Below, in pieces: positions 1 to 7,356 of a stretch of DNA of 8,186 nucleotides. Each line of letters starts with the position of its first letter. Position 1 is the stretch's first letter. The position numbers and the translations under genes are program-made. Source of the stretch: CAYLPT01 sp964385645 (GTDB lineage: Bacteria; Armatimonadota; Hebobacteria; Hebobacterales; Hebobacteraceae); NCBI GenBank assembly GCA_964385645.1, contig CAYLPT010000121.1, forward strand, positions 1-8,186. Reading direction: 5' to 3'. Under the pieces are notes generated by a model. The model was not told where the DNA came from. It ran no database searches and saw only the letters and a list, made by a program, of their open reading frames with translations.

Positions 1-21
1 ACCCACCTCCCACCACCGCCC

Positions 22-25
22 AGGA
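22..25 (+). promoter_or_regulatory. Ribosome binding site of the aminotransferase gene
   Basis: AGGA lies seven bases before the ATG at 33, a normal Shine-Dalgarno spacing. It stands out in a C-rich leader and supports this start. The 32 bases before the start are too few to show a promoter. Confidence 0.5.
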
Positions 26-32
26 CGCGCCC

Positions 33-893
33 ATGCCCGACACCATCTGGCTCAACGGCCGCCTCGTCCCACCCGACCAGGCGCTCGTCTCCATCAACGA
101 CCGCGGCTTCCTCTTCGGGGACTCCGTCTACGAGGTCATCCGCAGCTATGCCGGCCGGCTCTGGGCCCTCGAGCGACACCTGCGCCGCCTCCAGCGCAGC
201 CTCGCCGCCCTCGACATCACCTCCGTGGACCTCGACCAGGTGCGCGCCGCCATCCGCCAGGCCTATGCTGCCAGCGCCCTCCCCGATGCCGCCCTCTATC
301 TCCAGATCACCCGCGGCGTCGCCCCCCGCAGCCACGTCTACCTCCCCGGCCTGCGTCCCACCATCGTCATCACCGTCCGCGACATCGCCCCCCTCCTGCG
401 CGGCGTTGACCCCGAGGGCGTCCCCGCGATCACCGCGCCCGACCTGCGCTGGCGCCGCTGCGACATCAAGTCCACCAATCTCCTCCCCAACGTCCTAGCC
501 AAGACCCAGGCCCAGCACCAGGGCGCTGATGAGGCGATCCTGGTGGACGGGGAGGGCTTCATCACCGAGGGCGCCTCCACGAGCGTCTTCTGGGTCGTGG
601 GCGGCGCCCTCTTCACCACCCCAGCGGGGCCCGCGGTGCTCCCGAGCATCACCCGCGAGTTCGTCGAGGAGATCGCCTGCGACGAGGGCCTGCCGCTCGT
701 CTTCGAGCGCGTCGCGCTCGCCCGCTTCCGGGGGGCGGACGAGATCCTCCTGGCCGGCACCGGCCACGACATCTGCCCAGTCATCGCGCTCGATGGTCGC
801 CCTGTGGGTGACGGCCGCCCGGGCCCCATCACGCGTCGGCTGCAGCAAGTCTTCGCCGCCCGCGTCGCCGCCGGCGACGACGCCCCGCGCTGA
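33..893 (+). CDS. dat: Class IV PLP aminotransferase, D-amino-acid (D-alanine) aminotransferase type
   Basis: Complete 286-residue protein of fold-type IV PLP enzymes, the length usual for the family. It is expected in the cytoplasm, moving an amino group between D-alanine or other D-amino acids and 2-oxo acids, which links D-Ala and D-Glu supply for the cell wall. Seen in sequence: the N-terminal RGFLFGDSVYEV block (residues 24-35, active-site Tyr33), PRSH at 98-101 in the place of the carboxylate-binding Arg/His of Bacillus D-alanine aminotransferase, RWRRCDIKSTNLL at 139-151 with the PLP lysine at Lys146, TEGASTSVF at 178-186 with the PLP-contacting Glu179, and a C-terminal GDGRPGPITRRLQ block. 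The RCDIKS.NLL context fits D-amino-acid aminotransferase better than IlvE or aminodeoxychorismate lyase, but substrates in this fold are hard to tell from motifs alone. The start is supported by AGGA seven bases upstream. It lies 59 bp before the large ATPase and has no evident link to it, so it is probably the housekeeping flank. Confidence 0.85.
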   Translation: MPDTIWLNGRLVPPDQALVSINDRGFLFGDSVYEVIRSYAGRLWALERHLRRLQRSLAALDITSVDLDQVRAAIRQAYAASALPDAALYLQITRGVAPRSHVYLPGLRPTIVITVRDIAPLLRGVDPEGVPAITAPDLRWRRCDIKSTNLLPNVLAKTQAQHQGADEAILVDGEGFITEGASTSVFWVVGGALFTTPAGPAVLPSITREFVEEIACDEGLPLVFERVALARFRGADEILLAGTGHDICPVIALDGRPVGDGRPGPITRRLQQVFAARVAAGDDAPR

Positions 894-938
894 GCCCTCG
901 CGGCAGGACCCAGCTCGCCCCGGGCGGAACCGAGCGCC

Positions 939-944
939 GGGAGG
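939..944 (+). promoter_or_regulatory. Ribosome binding site of the large ATPase gene
   Basis: GGGAGG lies eight bases before the ATG at 953, a strong Shine-Dalgarno match that fixes the start of the 1311-residue protein. The rest of the 59-bp gap (894-952) is GC-rich, with only a weak 5-bp inverted repeat (GCTCG at 913, CGAGC at 931). No convincing promoter or terminator is visible, so read-through from the aminotransferase gene is possible. Confidence 0.7.
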
Positions 945-952
945 GGCGAGGA

Positions 953-3900
953 ATGCGCGTCGGCGATCTCATCTCCATCTCCCGCGCCCCAGCCGTGGTT
1001 TCGCTGGCGTCGTTGGAGCAGGCGAGGGACAGCCTGGCGGAAGGGAAATCGCTCGACGGGGTGACCGCCGACCTCCTGTCCGGCTACCACCTCGATGACC
1101 CCCAGACGCGAGGCGCCTTCGAGGCCATGGTGCGCTCGCTGGGCCGCACCGAGGCCCGCGGCGACGCCTTCCTCCTCCAGGGCGTCTACGGCGCCGGGAA
1201 GTCCCACCTGCTGGCCGTCATCGCCCTCCTCGCCGGCCACCCCCAGGCCGCCTGGCCCGCTTTCCTCTCCCGACACTCCCGCTACGCCCGCGCGGCCGAG
1301 CGCTTCCCCGCCCGGCGCCTCGTCGTCGCCATCGCCCTCGATGAGTACTCAACGGCCACCCACCCCCTGGAGCACATCGTCCTGTCTCGCCTCGAGCGCG
1401 AGCTCGCCCGTCGGCACGGCCTGCGCCTCGCGCTCACCGAGGAGTCTCACCTGCTCGCGCTCGTGGACCGCTATGTCGCCCCACACCTGAGCGATGAGCT
1501 CGACGACGCCGCCCGCCTAGTCGGCAGCCAAGACTGGGCGGAGCTGGCCGCCAGCGCGCCCTCCCGCGCCGCCGAGGCCGCTCTGGCCGTCGTCGAGCAG
1601 GCCGGCTTCCCGCTGGACTGGCGCCGCTCCCGCGCGGAGGCCTGGGCCGCGCTGCGCGCCGCCCTGGAGCGGCATGAGCTCGACGGCCCCGTTATCTTGC
1701 TGGACGAGCTCGGGGCCTTCCTGGCCGCCAAGGACCGCCGGGCGCTGAACGCGGACGCCGCCTTCCTGCAGTACCTGGCGCAGCGCACCGCGCTGGAGCG
1801 GTGCTGGATGGTCGGCGTCACGCAGCGCGGCCTCGAGGAGGTCGGCGATGTGGACCGGCGCACGCTCCGGCAGATGCGGGGCCGCTTCCGCCCCGGCTTC
1901 ACGCTCGACCTCGCCGCGCTGGGCTGGGTGATCGAGCACCGCCTGGTGCGTCGGCGGGATGAGCCGGCCCTCAGGGACACCACCCGGCGGCTCCACGCCG
2001 ACCTCACTCAGGCCCTGAGCGAGGAGCCCTTCAGCGAGACCGAGCTGGCGCGCTGCTACCCGCTCAACCCGCTCTGCCTCCAGGCCCTCCAGGCGGCGGC
2101 CGAGGCCTGCCTGTCACGCACGCGGAGCATCGTGACCATCCTCCAGGAGGGCGCCGAGCGGGGCGGGTGGCTGGACCGGCCGGCCGACGCCCTCATCACC
2201 CCGGAGGCTATCTTCGACCTGTTGCGGGATGAGGCCGCGATGAGCGTGTCCGGCCGCCGTCACCTCGAGGCCTACGACGCGGTGATGGCGAACGCCGCGC
2301 GCATCGCGCCCGGCTGCGAGCAGAGCCTCCAGGCGGTCGCGCGCACCCTCGTGGTGCTGGGGCTGGGTAACCTCCGGTGGTCCGTGCGCGCCCTCCGCAA
2401 CTGCCTCGCCGGCGGGGAGTGCCGAGACCTCTGGGAGCGCCCGGGCGCGCTCGAGGATCTCCTGCGCACGCTGTATCGCCGGGGCGAGTACGTGGAGCGC
2501 GTGCGGTCGGAGGGTGATCAGGCGGATGCCTACTTCCTCGACATCTCCTCCGGCGTCCCCGAGCGCATCCGTCGCCGGCTCGCCGAGCTGCTCGCCGGTC
2601 TCACGCTGGCCGACGGCCGCGTCGCCCGGGCGGCCCTGGAGGCCTGTCAGGACCCCGGGTTCCCGCTCGCCGCGCTGCCCGAGCCCCGCAGCCTCGCCGT
2701 TCCCTGGCTCAACGGCCGCCGCTTCGTCAACATCGTGTGCCGCGACATCACCGAGCTGAGCGCGGCCGACCTCGGCAACCTCGCCGCCGCGCTCGCCTCG
2801 CCCACCACAAAGGAGGACGGCTGGCTGTTCCTCGCGCTCCCGACCGTCCCCGCTGACCGCCAGCACCGGGCCTGGTCGGAGCGAACGGGAGGCCTGCCCG
2901 GCCGCTTCGGGCAGGCGCTGTTGGTGTGGGTGCCGCGGGAGCTCACCGCGGCCGAAAGGGATCACCTCCTCGAGCACGCCGCACTCGCCCGCATGGCTGC
3001 GGACCCGACGTTCGCCGGCCGGCGCGACCGAGAGCTGCAGGAGAACCTCCGCGCGCGCTGGGAGCATTCGCAGGCGGAGCTGGCGCGCACGCTGCGCCGC
3101 GCCTACCACGAGGGGCGAGTCCTCCGTGCCGGCGGCGCCGAGCTCCTGCCACCCGACCGCCTCGCCGCGCTTGCCGGCCGCTGGGAGGAGACCCTCGCCG
3201 AAACCTTCGCGCCCATCTTCGCCCAGCTCTTCCCGCGGCATGGCTCGGTGGCGCCCGCGCGCCGGCTCGCCGGCCGCGCCCACACCAACCAGATCATCGA
3301 CGAGTTCATCCGCCCCGGGCAGGTGCACCTTCCGCTCGCCTCCGCGCTGGAGGCACACCTCGACGCCTACGCCCGGCCGCTTGGCCTCATCGCCGGCGAG
3401 GGGCGCCACCTCGGCCTCGCCCTGCCCCACCGCGAGCTCCTCGCCGCCGCCCTCGGCGCCGCCCCAGCCCGCCTGGGGCGCGACCAGATTGAGCCCGCCG
3501 AGGTCATCACCTATGGCGAGCTGGCGGGCGCGCTCGCCAAGTCCGAGTGGGGCCTGCGCGAGCAGAGCGAGCTGCTCATCGCCGCGCTCATCAGGCTCGG
3601 CTACCTGACCCCGCTAGACGCGTTCCTGCAGCCGCTGCGGCTGGACGCGGTCGCCGCGCCCCTCGGCGACAACCTGCCCTACCTGATGCGCGCGGAGGCC
3701 CTCTCCGGCCCCGGGGCGCAGGCCGCGCGGGCGCTCTGGGTGGCGGTCGGCGGTGAGGCCGCGCCGGAGTGGGACCTGCCCACCCAGGAGCGAGCCTGGG
3801 GCGACCTCCTCGCGTGGGCCGCTCGGCTGCGCGACAGCGCCCCCGCCCTGCGGGCGCTCATCGGCCGCGCCGCCGAGGCCACGGCGACACCGCGCGAGGC

Positions 3901-4888
3901 CTGGGGGGCCGCCGACCAGGCGCTCGCCAGAGCAGAGGCTGTCGCGCACCACGCAGACCCCTCGCTCACCTCCTGGGCCGGACTGGGCCGGCTTGTTGCG
4001 GCGGTCGGGCGGCTCCCCGGTGGTCTGACCCAGGTCGCCCGCGACCTCTCCGCGTGGCGCGCTTGCGAGCGCTTCTTCGAACAGGGCCTGGCCGAGGCCG
4101 CCGCGCTTCACCGGCTCGTCGCTGACCCCCGCGTGCGCTGCCCCCAGGGCTCCCTTCTCGCCCGCGAGCGCGAGGCCCTCCTCGCCGCCCTCCGGTCTCC
4201 GGAGCGGCTAATCTCCGACTGGCCCGGGGTGAAAGCTGACGGCGAGCGCTGGCTCTCCGCCTACCGGCGCCACTACCTGGCCTGGCACGCGCAGGTCCAC
4301 GCCGCGGGCCGCTTCGCGGCCCTCGCCGCGCTCCGCCAGTCCACCACAGTGGAGGCGGTGCGTCGCTTCGCCCGCGCCGGCCTCGCCCCCGAGCAGGCAG
4401 CGCCCGTCGAGGCCATGCTAGCCCGTGCCATCGGCAAGCGCTGTCTCTCTGGCGACCCACTGCCTGGGGGGAGCGTCATCTGCCCCACCTGCGGCCTCGC
4501 GCTCGGGGAGCCGGTCGAGGTTCCCGATGCCGGCGAGCTCGAGGCCCAGGCCCGCGCCGCCATCGCCAGCCAGCGCGACCAGCTCGCCGCGCACCGAGGA
4601 CTGCTCACCCGCCGCCTCCGCGGCTGCCCCGAGCGAGCCATACAAACGGCGATCGCGCGCCTGCTCGCCGCCGACCCGGACACGCCCCCGACCGGGCTGC
4701 GCGATCTCCTCAGCGACCCCGTGCTCGAGTGGCTGCGCGCCCAGCTCGCCCGACCGACCGCGCGGCGCCGGGACCTCAAGGACCTGGAGGCCGCCCTGCG
4801 CGGCAAGGAGCTGACCCGCGAGGAAGTCCTTCGCATTGTCGAGGAGTGGCTGGGGGCGGGGGAGGGGGAGGTCGTGGAGGTGGTGTGA
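953..4888 (+). CDS. Giant P-loop ATPase, BrxC/PglY/DUF6079-like (BREX-type defence ATPase)
   Basis: A 1311-residue, probably cytoplasmic ATPase; no signal peptide or membrane segment is seen. The N-terminal third carries an AAA+-type core: Walker A GVYGAGKSHLL at residues 77-87 (Lys83), Walker B VILLDELGAFL at 247-257 (Asp251, Glu252), a following FLQYL at 271-275, a sensor-like WMVGVTQ at 285-291, then EEVGDV and RQMRGRF at 295-312. This order (GxxGxGKSHLL, LDELxxFL, FLQxL, GD, a basic R[FY] motif) is what I recall of the BrxC/PglY and DUF6079 families. The length fits PglY and DUF6079 proteins. The middle is long, helical-looking and unassigned. Near the C-terminus, Cys1164 and the CPTC pair at 1177-1180 suggest a small metal-binding knuckle, followed by a helical, charged segment (about 1190-1300) and an acidic tail. 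In BREX such ATPases are core parts of the complex, though their exact role is not settled. It precedes a helicase gene by 49 bp, with a methyltransferase gene beyond. A DUF499-type ATPase is an alternative. The ATPase call is firm; the family call rests on remembered motifs. Confidence 0.75.
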   Translation: MRVGDLISISRAPAVVSLASLEQARDSLAEGKSLDGVTADLLSGYHLDDPQTRGAFEAMVRSLGRTEARGDAFLLQGVYGAGKSHLLAVIALLAGHPQAAWPAFLSRHSRYARAAERFPARRLVVAIALDEYSTATHPLEHIVLSRLERELARRHGLRLALTEESHLLALVDRYVAPHLSDELDDAARLVGSQDWAELAASAPSRAAEAALAVVEQAGFPLDWRRSRAEAWAALRAALERHELDGPVILLDELGAFLAAKDRRALNADAAFLQYLAQRTALERCWMVGVTQRGLEEVGDVDRRTLRQMRGRFRPGFTLDLAALGWVIEHRLVRRRDEPALRDTTRRLHADLTQALSEEPFSETELARCYPLNPLCLQALQAAAEACLSRTRSIVTILQEGAERGGWLDRPADALITPEAIFDLLRDEAAMSVSGRRHLEAYDAVMANAARIAPGCEQSLQAVARTLVVLGLGNLRWSVRALRNCLAGGECRDLWERPGALEDLLRTLYRRGEYVERVRSEGDQADAYFLDISSGVPERIRRRLAELLAGLTLADGRVARAALEACQDPGFPLAALPEPRSLAVPWLNGRRFVNIVCRDITELSAADLGNLAAALASPTTKEDGWLFLALPTVPADRQHRAWSERTGGLPGRFGQALLVWVPRELTAAERDHLLEHAALARMAADPTFAGRRDRELQENLRARWEHSQAELARTLRRAYHEGRVLRAGGAELLPPDRLAALAGRWEETLAETFAPIFAQLFPRHGSVAPARRLAGRAHTNQIIDEFIRPGQVHLPLASALEAHLDAYARPLGLIAGEGRHLGLALPHRELLAAALGAAPARLGRDQIEPAEVITYGELAGALAKSEWGLREQSELLIAALIRLGYLTPLDAFLQPLRLDAVAAPLGDNLPYLMRAEALSGPGAQAARALWVAVGGEAAPEWDLPTQERAWGDLLAWAARLRDSAPALRALIGRAAEATATPREAWGAADQALARAEAVAHHADPSLTSWAGLGRLVAAVGRLPGGLTQVARDLSAWRACERFFEQGLAEAAALHRLVADPRVRCPQGSLLAREREALLAALRSPERLISDWPGVKADGERWLSAYRRHYLAWHAQVHAAGRFAALAALRQSTTVEAVRRFARAGLAPEQAAPVEAMLARAIGKRCLSGDPLPGGSVICPTCGLALGEPVEVPDAGELEAQARAAIASQRDQLAAHRGLLTRRLRGCPERAIQTAIARLLAADPDTPPTGLRDLLSDPVLEWLRAQLARPTARRRDLKDLEAALRGKELTREEVLRIVEEWLGAGEGEVVEVV
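4852..4871 (+). other. G-run tract at the 3' end of the ATPase gene
   Basis: Three runs of five G separated by single C and A bases (4852-4856, 4858-4862, 4864-4868), followed by several GG steps up to about 4883. It encodes the end of the GAGEGEVVEVV tail. It has three G-runs of three or more plus GG steps, so it falls short of a canonical four-run G-quadruplex motif, although a two-layer or bulged form is possible in the mRNA. It lies about 70-85 bases before the helicase start. Confidence 0.4.
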
Positions 4889-4937
4889 GAGGCCCTCCCG
4901 GCAGGTCGCGCGCGCCTCGCGTCGAACATGCTCCGGT

Positions 4938-7202
4938 ATGAGCGAGGGCGTGGAGAGCGGGGAGCAGCCCCGGGAGCTCGGGGGCGTCGTCGAGCAGGTC
5001 CGCCACCACAACGAGGAGGACGGCTGGACTGTCGCGCGCCTGCGGGTCGGCGAGGGCTACGAGGGCGCCGGGCAACTCGTCAGCGTCGTCGGCAACCTCG
5101 CCCAGGCGGCCGAGGGGCTCGAGGTCCGCCTGTGGGGCGAGTGGGCCACGCACGCCCAGTACGGCGAGCAGTTCCGCTTCGTCCGCTACGAGGTCCGTCT
5201 GCCCATGACGGGTGAGGAGATCGAGCGCTTCCTCGCCAGCGGGGCGGTCAAAGGGATTGGCAAGAAGCGCGCCGCGCAGATCGTCAAGCTCTTCGGCGAG
5301 GACACCCTCCGCATCCTCGACGAGGAGCCCGAGCGCCTCGCCGAGATCAAGGGCATCGGCAAGAAGAAGGCCCGTGAGATCGGCGAGGCGTGGCGCGCTC
5401 ACCGCGAGGCTGACCAACAGGGCGTGCTAGCGCAGCTCCAGGGCATGGGGATCACGGCCGCCCAGGCCATCCGCATCCACCGCCACTTCGGCGCCCGCGC
5501 CCCGGCCGTGGTCGAGGAGAACCCCTACCAGCTCGCCATGGAGGTCCCGGGCATCGGCTTCAAGACTGCCGACCGCATCGCCCGCACCCTCGGCATGCCC
5601 ATCACCTCCCCCCTGCGACTCCAGGCCGGCCTCGCCTATGCCCTCGAACAGGCCGCCCTCCAGGGCCACTGCTTCCTGCCCCGCGCCGAGCTGCTCGAGC
5701 AGGCCGGCCGCGCCCTGGAGTCCGGGGACCCCGACTCGCTCGAGGCGGCCTACGACGCCTTCATCGCCAGCGGCTGGGCGGTCGTCGAGGAGGGCGTAGA
5801 CATCAGGTTCACCCCCACCGAGCCCAGCCACGGCGTCGTCACCGCCGTCTACTCACCCCGGCTCTGGCGCGCCGAACACGAGGTCGCCAGACACCTGCGC
5901 CGACTCCGCGGCGCCGAGCCCTCAGTCCGGCCCACCGAGGAGGCCCTCGCCGCCTGGCTGGAGGGCAGCCGGGCGGTCGGCGAGACCACGCTCTCCCGCC
6001 AGCAGGCGGAGGCCGTCCGCCTGGCCCTCACCGAGAAGACCCTGGTGCTCACCGGGGGGCCCGGGGTGGGCAAGACCACCGTCACGCGCGCCATCGTGGA
6101 CATCTTCGAGGGCGCCGGCTGCCAGGTGCTCCTGGCTAGCCCCACCGGCCGCGCGGCCAAGCGCCTGGCCGAGGTGACCGGCCGGCCCGCCAAGACCATC
6201 CACCGCCTGCTGGAGATAGACCCCGTCGCCTGGGAGTTCCGGCGCAACGAGGAGCGGCCCCTGGAGGGCGACGTTGTCATCGTGGACGAGGCCTCCATGA
6301 TTGACCTCGAGCTGATGTGGTCGCTCGTGCGCGCGGTGCCCGACCCGGCGCGGCTCATCCTCGTCGGCGATGTGGACCAGCTCCCCTCCGTCGGCCCCGG
6401 GCTGGTGCTGCGCGATCTGCTGCTGTCCGACGCGGTCCCCGTGGCGCGCCTGCGCGAGATCTTCCGGCAGGACCGCGAGAGCCAGATCGTCATGAACGCC
6501 TACCGCGTCAACAGCGGCCGGCCGCCCGAGTTCCGCACCCCCCCGCGCCCCGACGACGACTGCATCCACCTCGCCGAGTACGATCAGGAGGCCCTGGTGG
6601 CGCGGGTGGTTCGGCTGCTGCGCGAGGAGCTGCCGGCCCAGGGCTTCGCCCCGGCGCAGATTCAGGTGCTGACCCCTATGAACAAGCGCCTGCTAGGCAC
6701 CATACGGCTGAACTCGGTGCTCCAGGCCGCGCTCAACCCCGCCCACCCCAGCCGCCGCGAGCTCAAGCGGGGCGAGAAATGCCTCCGGGAGGGCGACCGC
6801 GTCGTCCAGATGGTCAACGACTACTCCAAGGACGTCTTCAACGGGGATGTCGGCACCGTCCTAAGCGTGGATCCCGCCGCCCGCACCCTTGTCGTCCAGT
6901 TCCCGGACCTCACCGCCTCCTACGAGTACGAGGAGCTGGATGACCTGGAGCTCGCCTACGCCATGACCGTCCACAAGGCCCAGGGCAGCGAGTATCCGGT
7001 GGTCGTGCTCATCTGCCACACCAGCCAGTACATCATGCTCCAGCGCAACCTCCTCTACACCGGGCTGACGCGGGCCCGGCGCAAGTGCGTTTTCGTGGGC
7101 GACCGCCAGGCCATCTGGACCGCCGTGCGCAACAACCGCCCCGCCCGGCGCTACACCCGCCTCCGCCAGCTCCTGACCCAGGACACGCGCTCGCGCCTGT
7201 AG
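4938..7202 (+). CDS. recD2: RecD2-type ATP-dependent DNA helicase (SF1B, 5'-3')
   Basis: Complete 754-residue helicase, within the usual RecD2 size range. RecD2 unwinds DNA 5' to 3' and acts in repair and recombination without RecB and RecC. Seen in order: an N-terminal OB-like region (about 1-95), three helix-hairpin-helix motifs at 104-120 (VKGIGKKRA), 137-148 (IKGIGKKKA) and 203-220 (VPGIGFKTA), then the helicase core: Q-motif LSRQQAEAV at 352-360, Walker A GGPGVGKTT at 373-381 (Lys379), Ia SPTGRAAKRL at 401-410, Walker B VIVDEAS at 447-453, motif III VGDVDQLPSVGPG at 476-488, IV LREIFRQ at 505-511, V MTVHKAQGSEY at 676-686, and VI YTGLTRARR at 707-715. All motifs are intact. The frame stays open upstream to an ATG at 4836, but that would overlap the ATPase gene and add a low-complexity basic stretch, so the ATG at 4938 is chosen. 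No clear ribosome binding site precedes it, so translation may be coupled to the ATPase gene 49 bp upstream. It may be housekeeping or belong to the flanking putative defence genes. Confidence 0.93.
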   Translation: MSEGVESGEQPRELGGVVEQVRHHNEEDGWTVARLRVGEGYEGAGQLVSVVGNLAQAAEGLEVRLWGEWATHAQYGEQFRFVRYEVRLPMTGEEIERFLASGAVKGIGKKRAAQIVKLFGEDTLRILDEEPERLAEIKGIGKKKAREIGEAWRAHREADQQGVLAQLQGMGITAAQAIRIHRHFGARAPAVVEENPYQLAMEVPGIGFKTADRIARTLGMPITSPLRLQAGLAYALEQAALQGHCFLPRAELLEQAGRALESGDPDSLEAAYDAFIASGWAVVEEGVDIRFTPTEPSHGVVTAVYSPRLWRAEHEVARHLRRLRGAEPSVRPTEEALAAWLEGSRAVGETTLSRQQAEAVRLALTEKTLVLTGGPGVGKTTVTRAIVDIFEGAGCQVLLASPTGRAAKRLAEVTGRPAKTIHRLLEIDPVAWEFRRNEERPLEGDVVIVDEASMIDLELMWSLVRAVPDPARLILVGDVDQLPSVGPGLVLRDLLLSDAVPVARLREIFRQDRESQIVMNAYRVNSGRPPEFRTPPRPDDDCIHLAEYDQEALVARVVRLLREELPAQGFAPAQIQVLTPMNKRLLGTIRLNSVLQAALNPAHPSRRELKRGEKCLREGDRVVQMVNDYSKDVFNGDVGTVLSVDPAARTLVVQFPDLTASYEYEELDDLELAYAMTVHKAQGSEYPVVVLICHTSQYIMLQRNLLYTGLTRARRKCVFVGDRQAIWTAVRNNRPARRYTRLRQLLTQDTRSRL

Positions 7203-7215
7203 GGCGGGGTCTCCG

Positions 7216-7231
7216 AACGCCGCGCGGCGTT
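7216..7231. repeat. Perfect 16-bp palindrome just after recD2
   Basis: AACGCCGCGCGGCGTT is its own reverse complement and begins 13 bases after the recD2 stop codon. As RNA it can form a six-pair GC-rich stem with a GCGC loop; as DNA it could be an operator. No T-run follows, so a standard intrinsic terminator is not shown. Confidence 0.55.
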
Positions 7232-7237
7232 GGCGCG

Positions 7238-7258
7238 GGGCAGGCGGGGCGGCTGCCC
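7238..7258 (+). terminator. Second inverted repeat in the recD2-methyltransferase gap, possible terminator arm
   Basis: GGGCAG at 7238-7243 pairs with CTGCCC at 7253-7258 across a nine-base G-rich loop, six bases after the perfect palindrome. Two hairpins in tandem straight after a stop codon suggest transcript 3'-end formation, or a control region for the next gene. No U-run follows, so the terminator call is tentative. Confidence 0.3.
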
Positions 7259-7356
7259 TAACAAGAGGCGGCGCGCATGCGGAGACGTGCTCGCCCCACA
7301 GCCGCGGCAGGGGGCGCCCGGCGCGCCGCCGAAGCCCCATGCCAGCAATTGGCACC

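Larger units (their letters stand above)
7203..7356 (+). other. Intergenic region between recD2 and the methyltransferase gene
   Basis: The 154-bp gap is the longest in the window. It holds the two inverted repeats above, an 8-bp palindrome CGCATGCG at 7274-7281, and an AGAGG (7264-7268) eight bases before an ATG at 7277 that opens a different frame from the methyltransferase. No clear -35/-10 promoter is seen. If the second gene group has its own promoter, it should lie here. Confidence 0.4.

Noticed and set aside
33..893. Aminotransferase as part of the defence locus
   Set aside because: It has ordinary D-amino-acid aminotransferase motifs and no known role with such ATPases; adjacency alone is not enough.
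338..1276. 312-residue open frame on the minus strand across the aminotransferase 3' end and ATPase 5' end
   Set aside because: It overlaps two well-supported + strand genes, is low in complexity with many Arg, Gly and Ala, and shows no motif; a GC-rich shadow.
2114..3430. 438-residue open frame on the minus strand within the ATPase gene
   Set aside because: It lies entirely inside a gene with clear family motifs, and its composition (Gly, Ala, Glu, Arg) is that of a reverse-frame shadow.
4836..4937. In-frame upstream extension of the recD2 reading frame
   Set aside because: It would overlap the ATPase gene by 53 bases and add a Trp/Arg/Gly-rich stretch unlike RecD2 N-termini; MSEGVESGEQ at 4938 is a better start.
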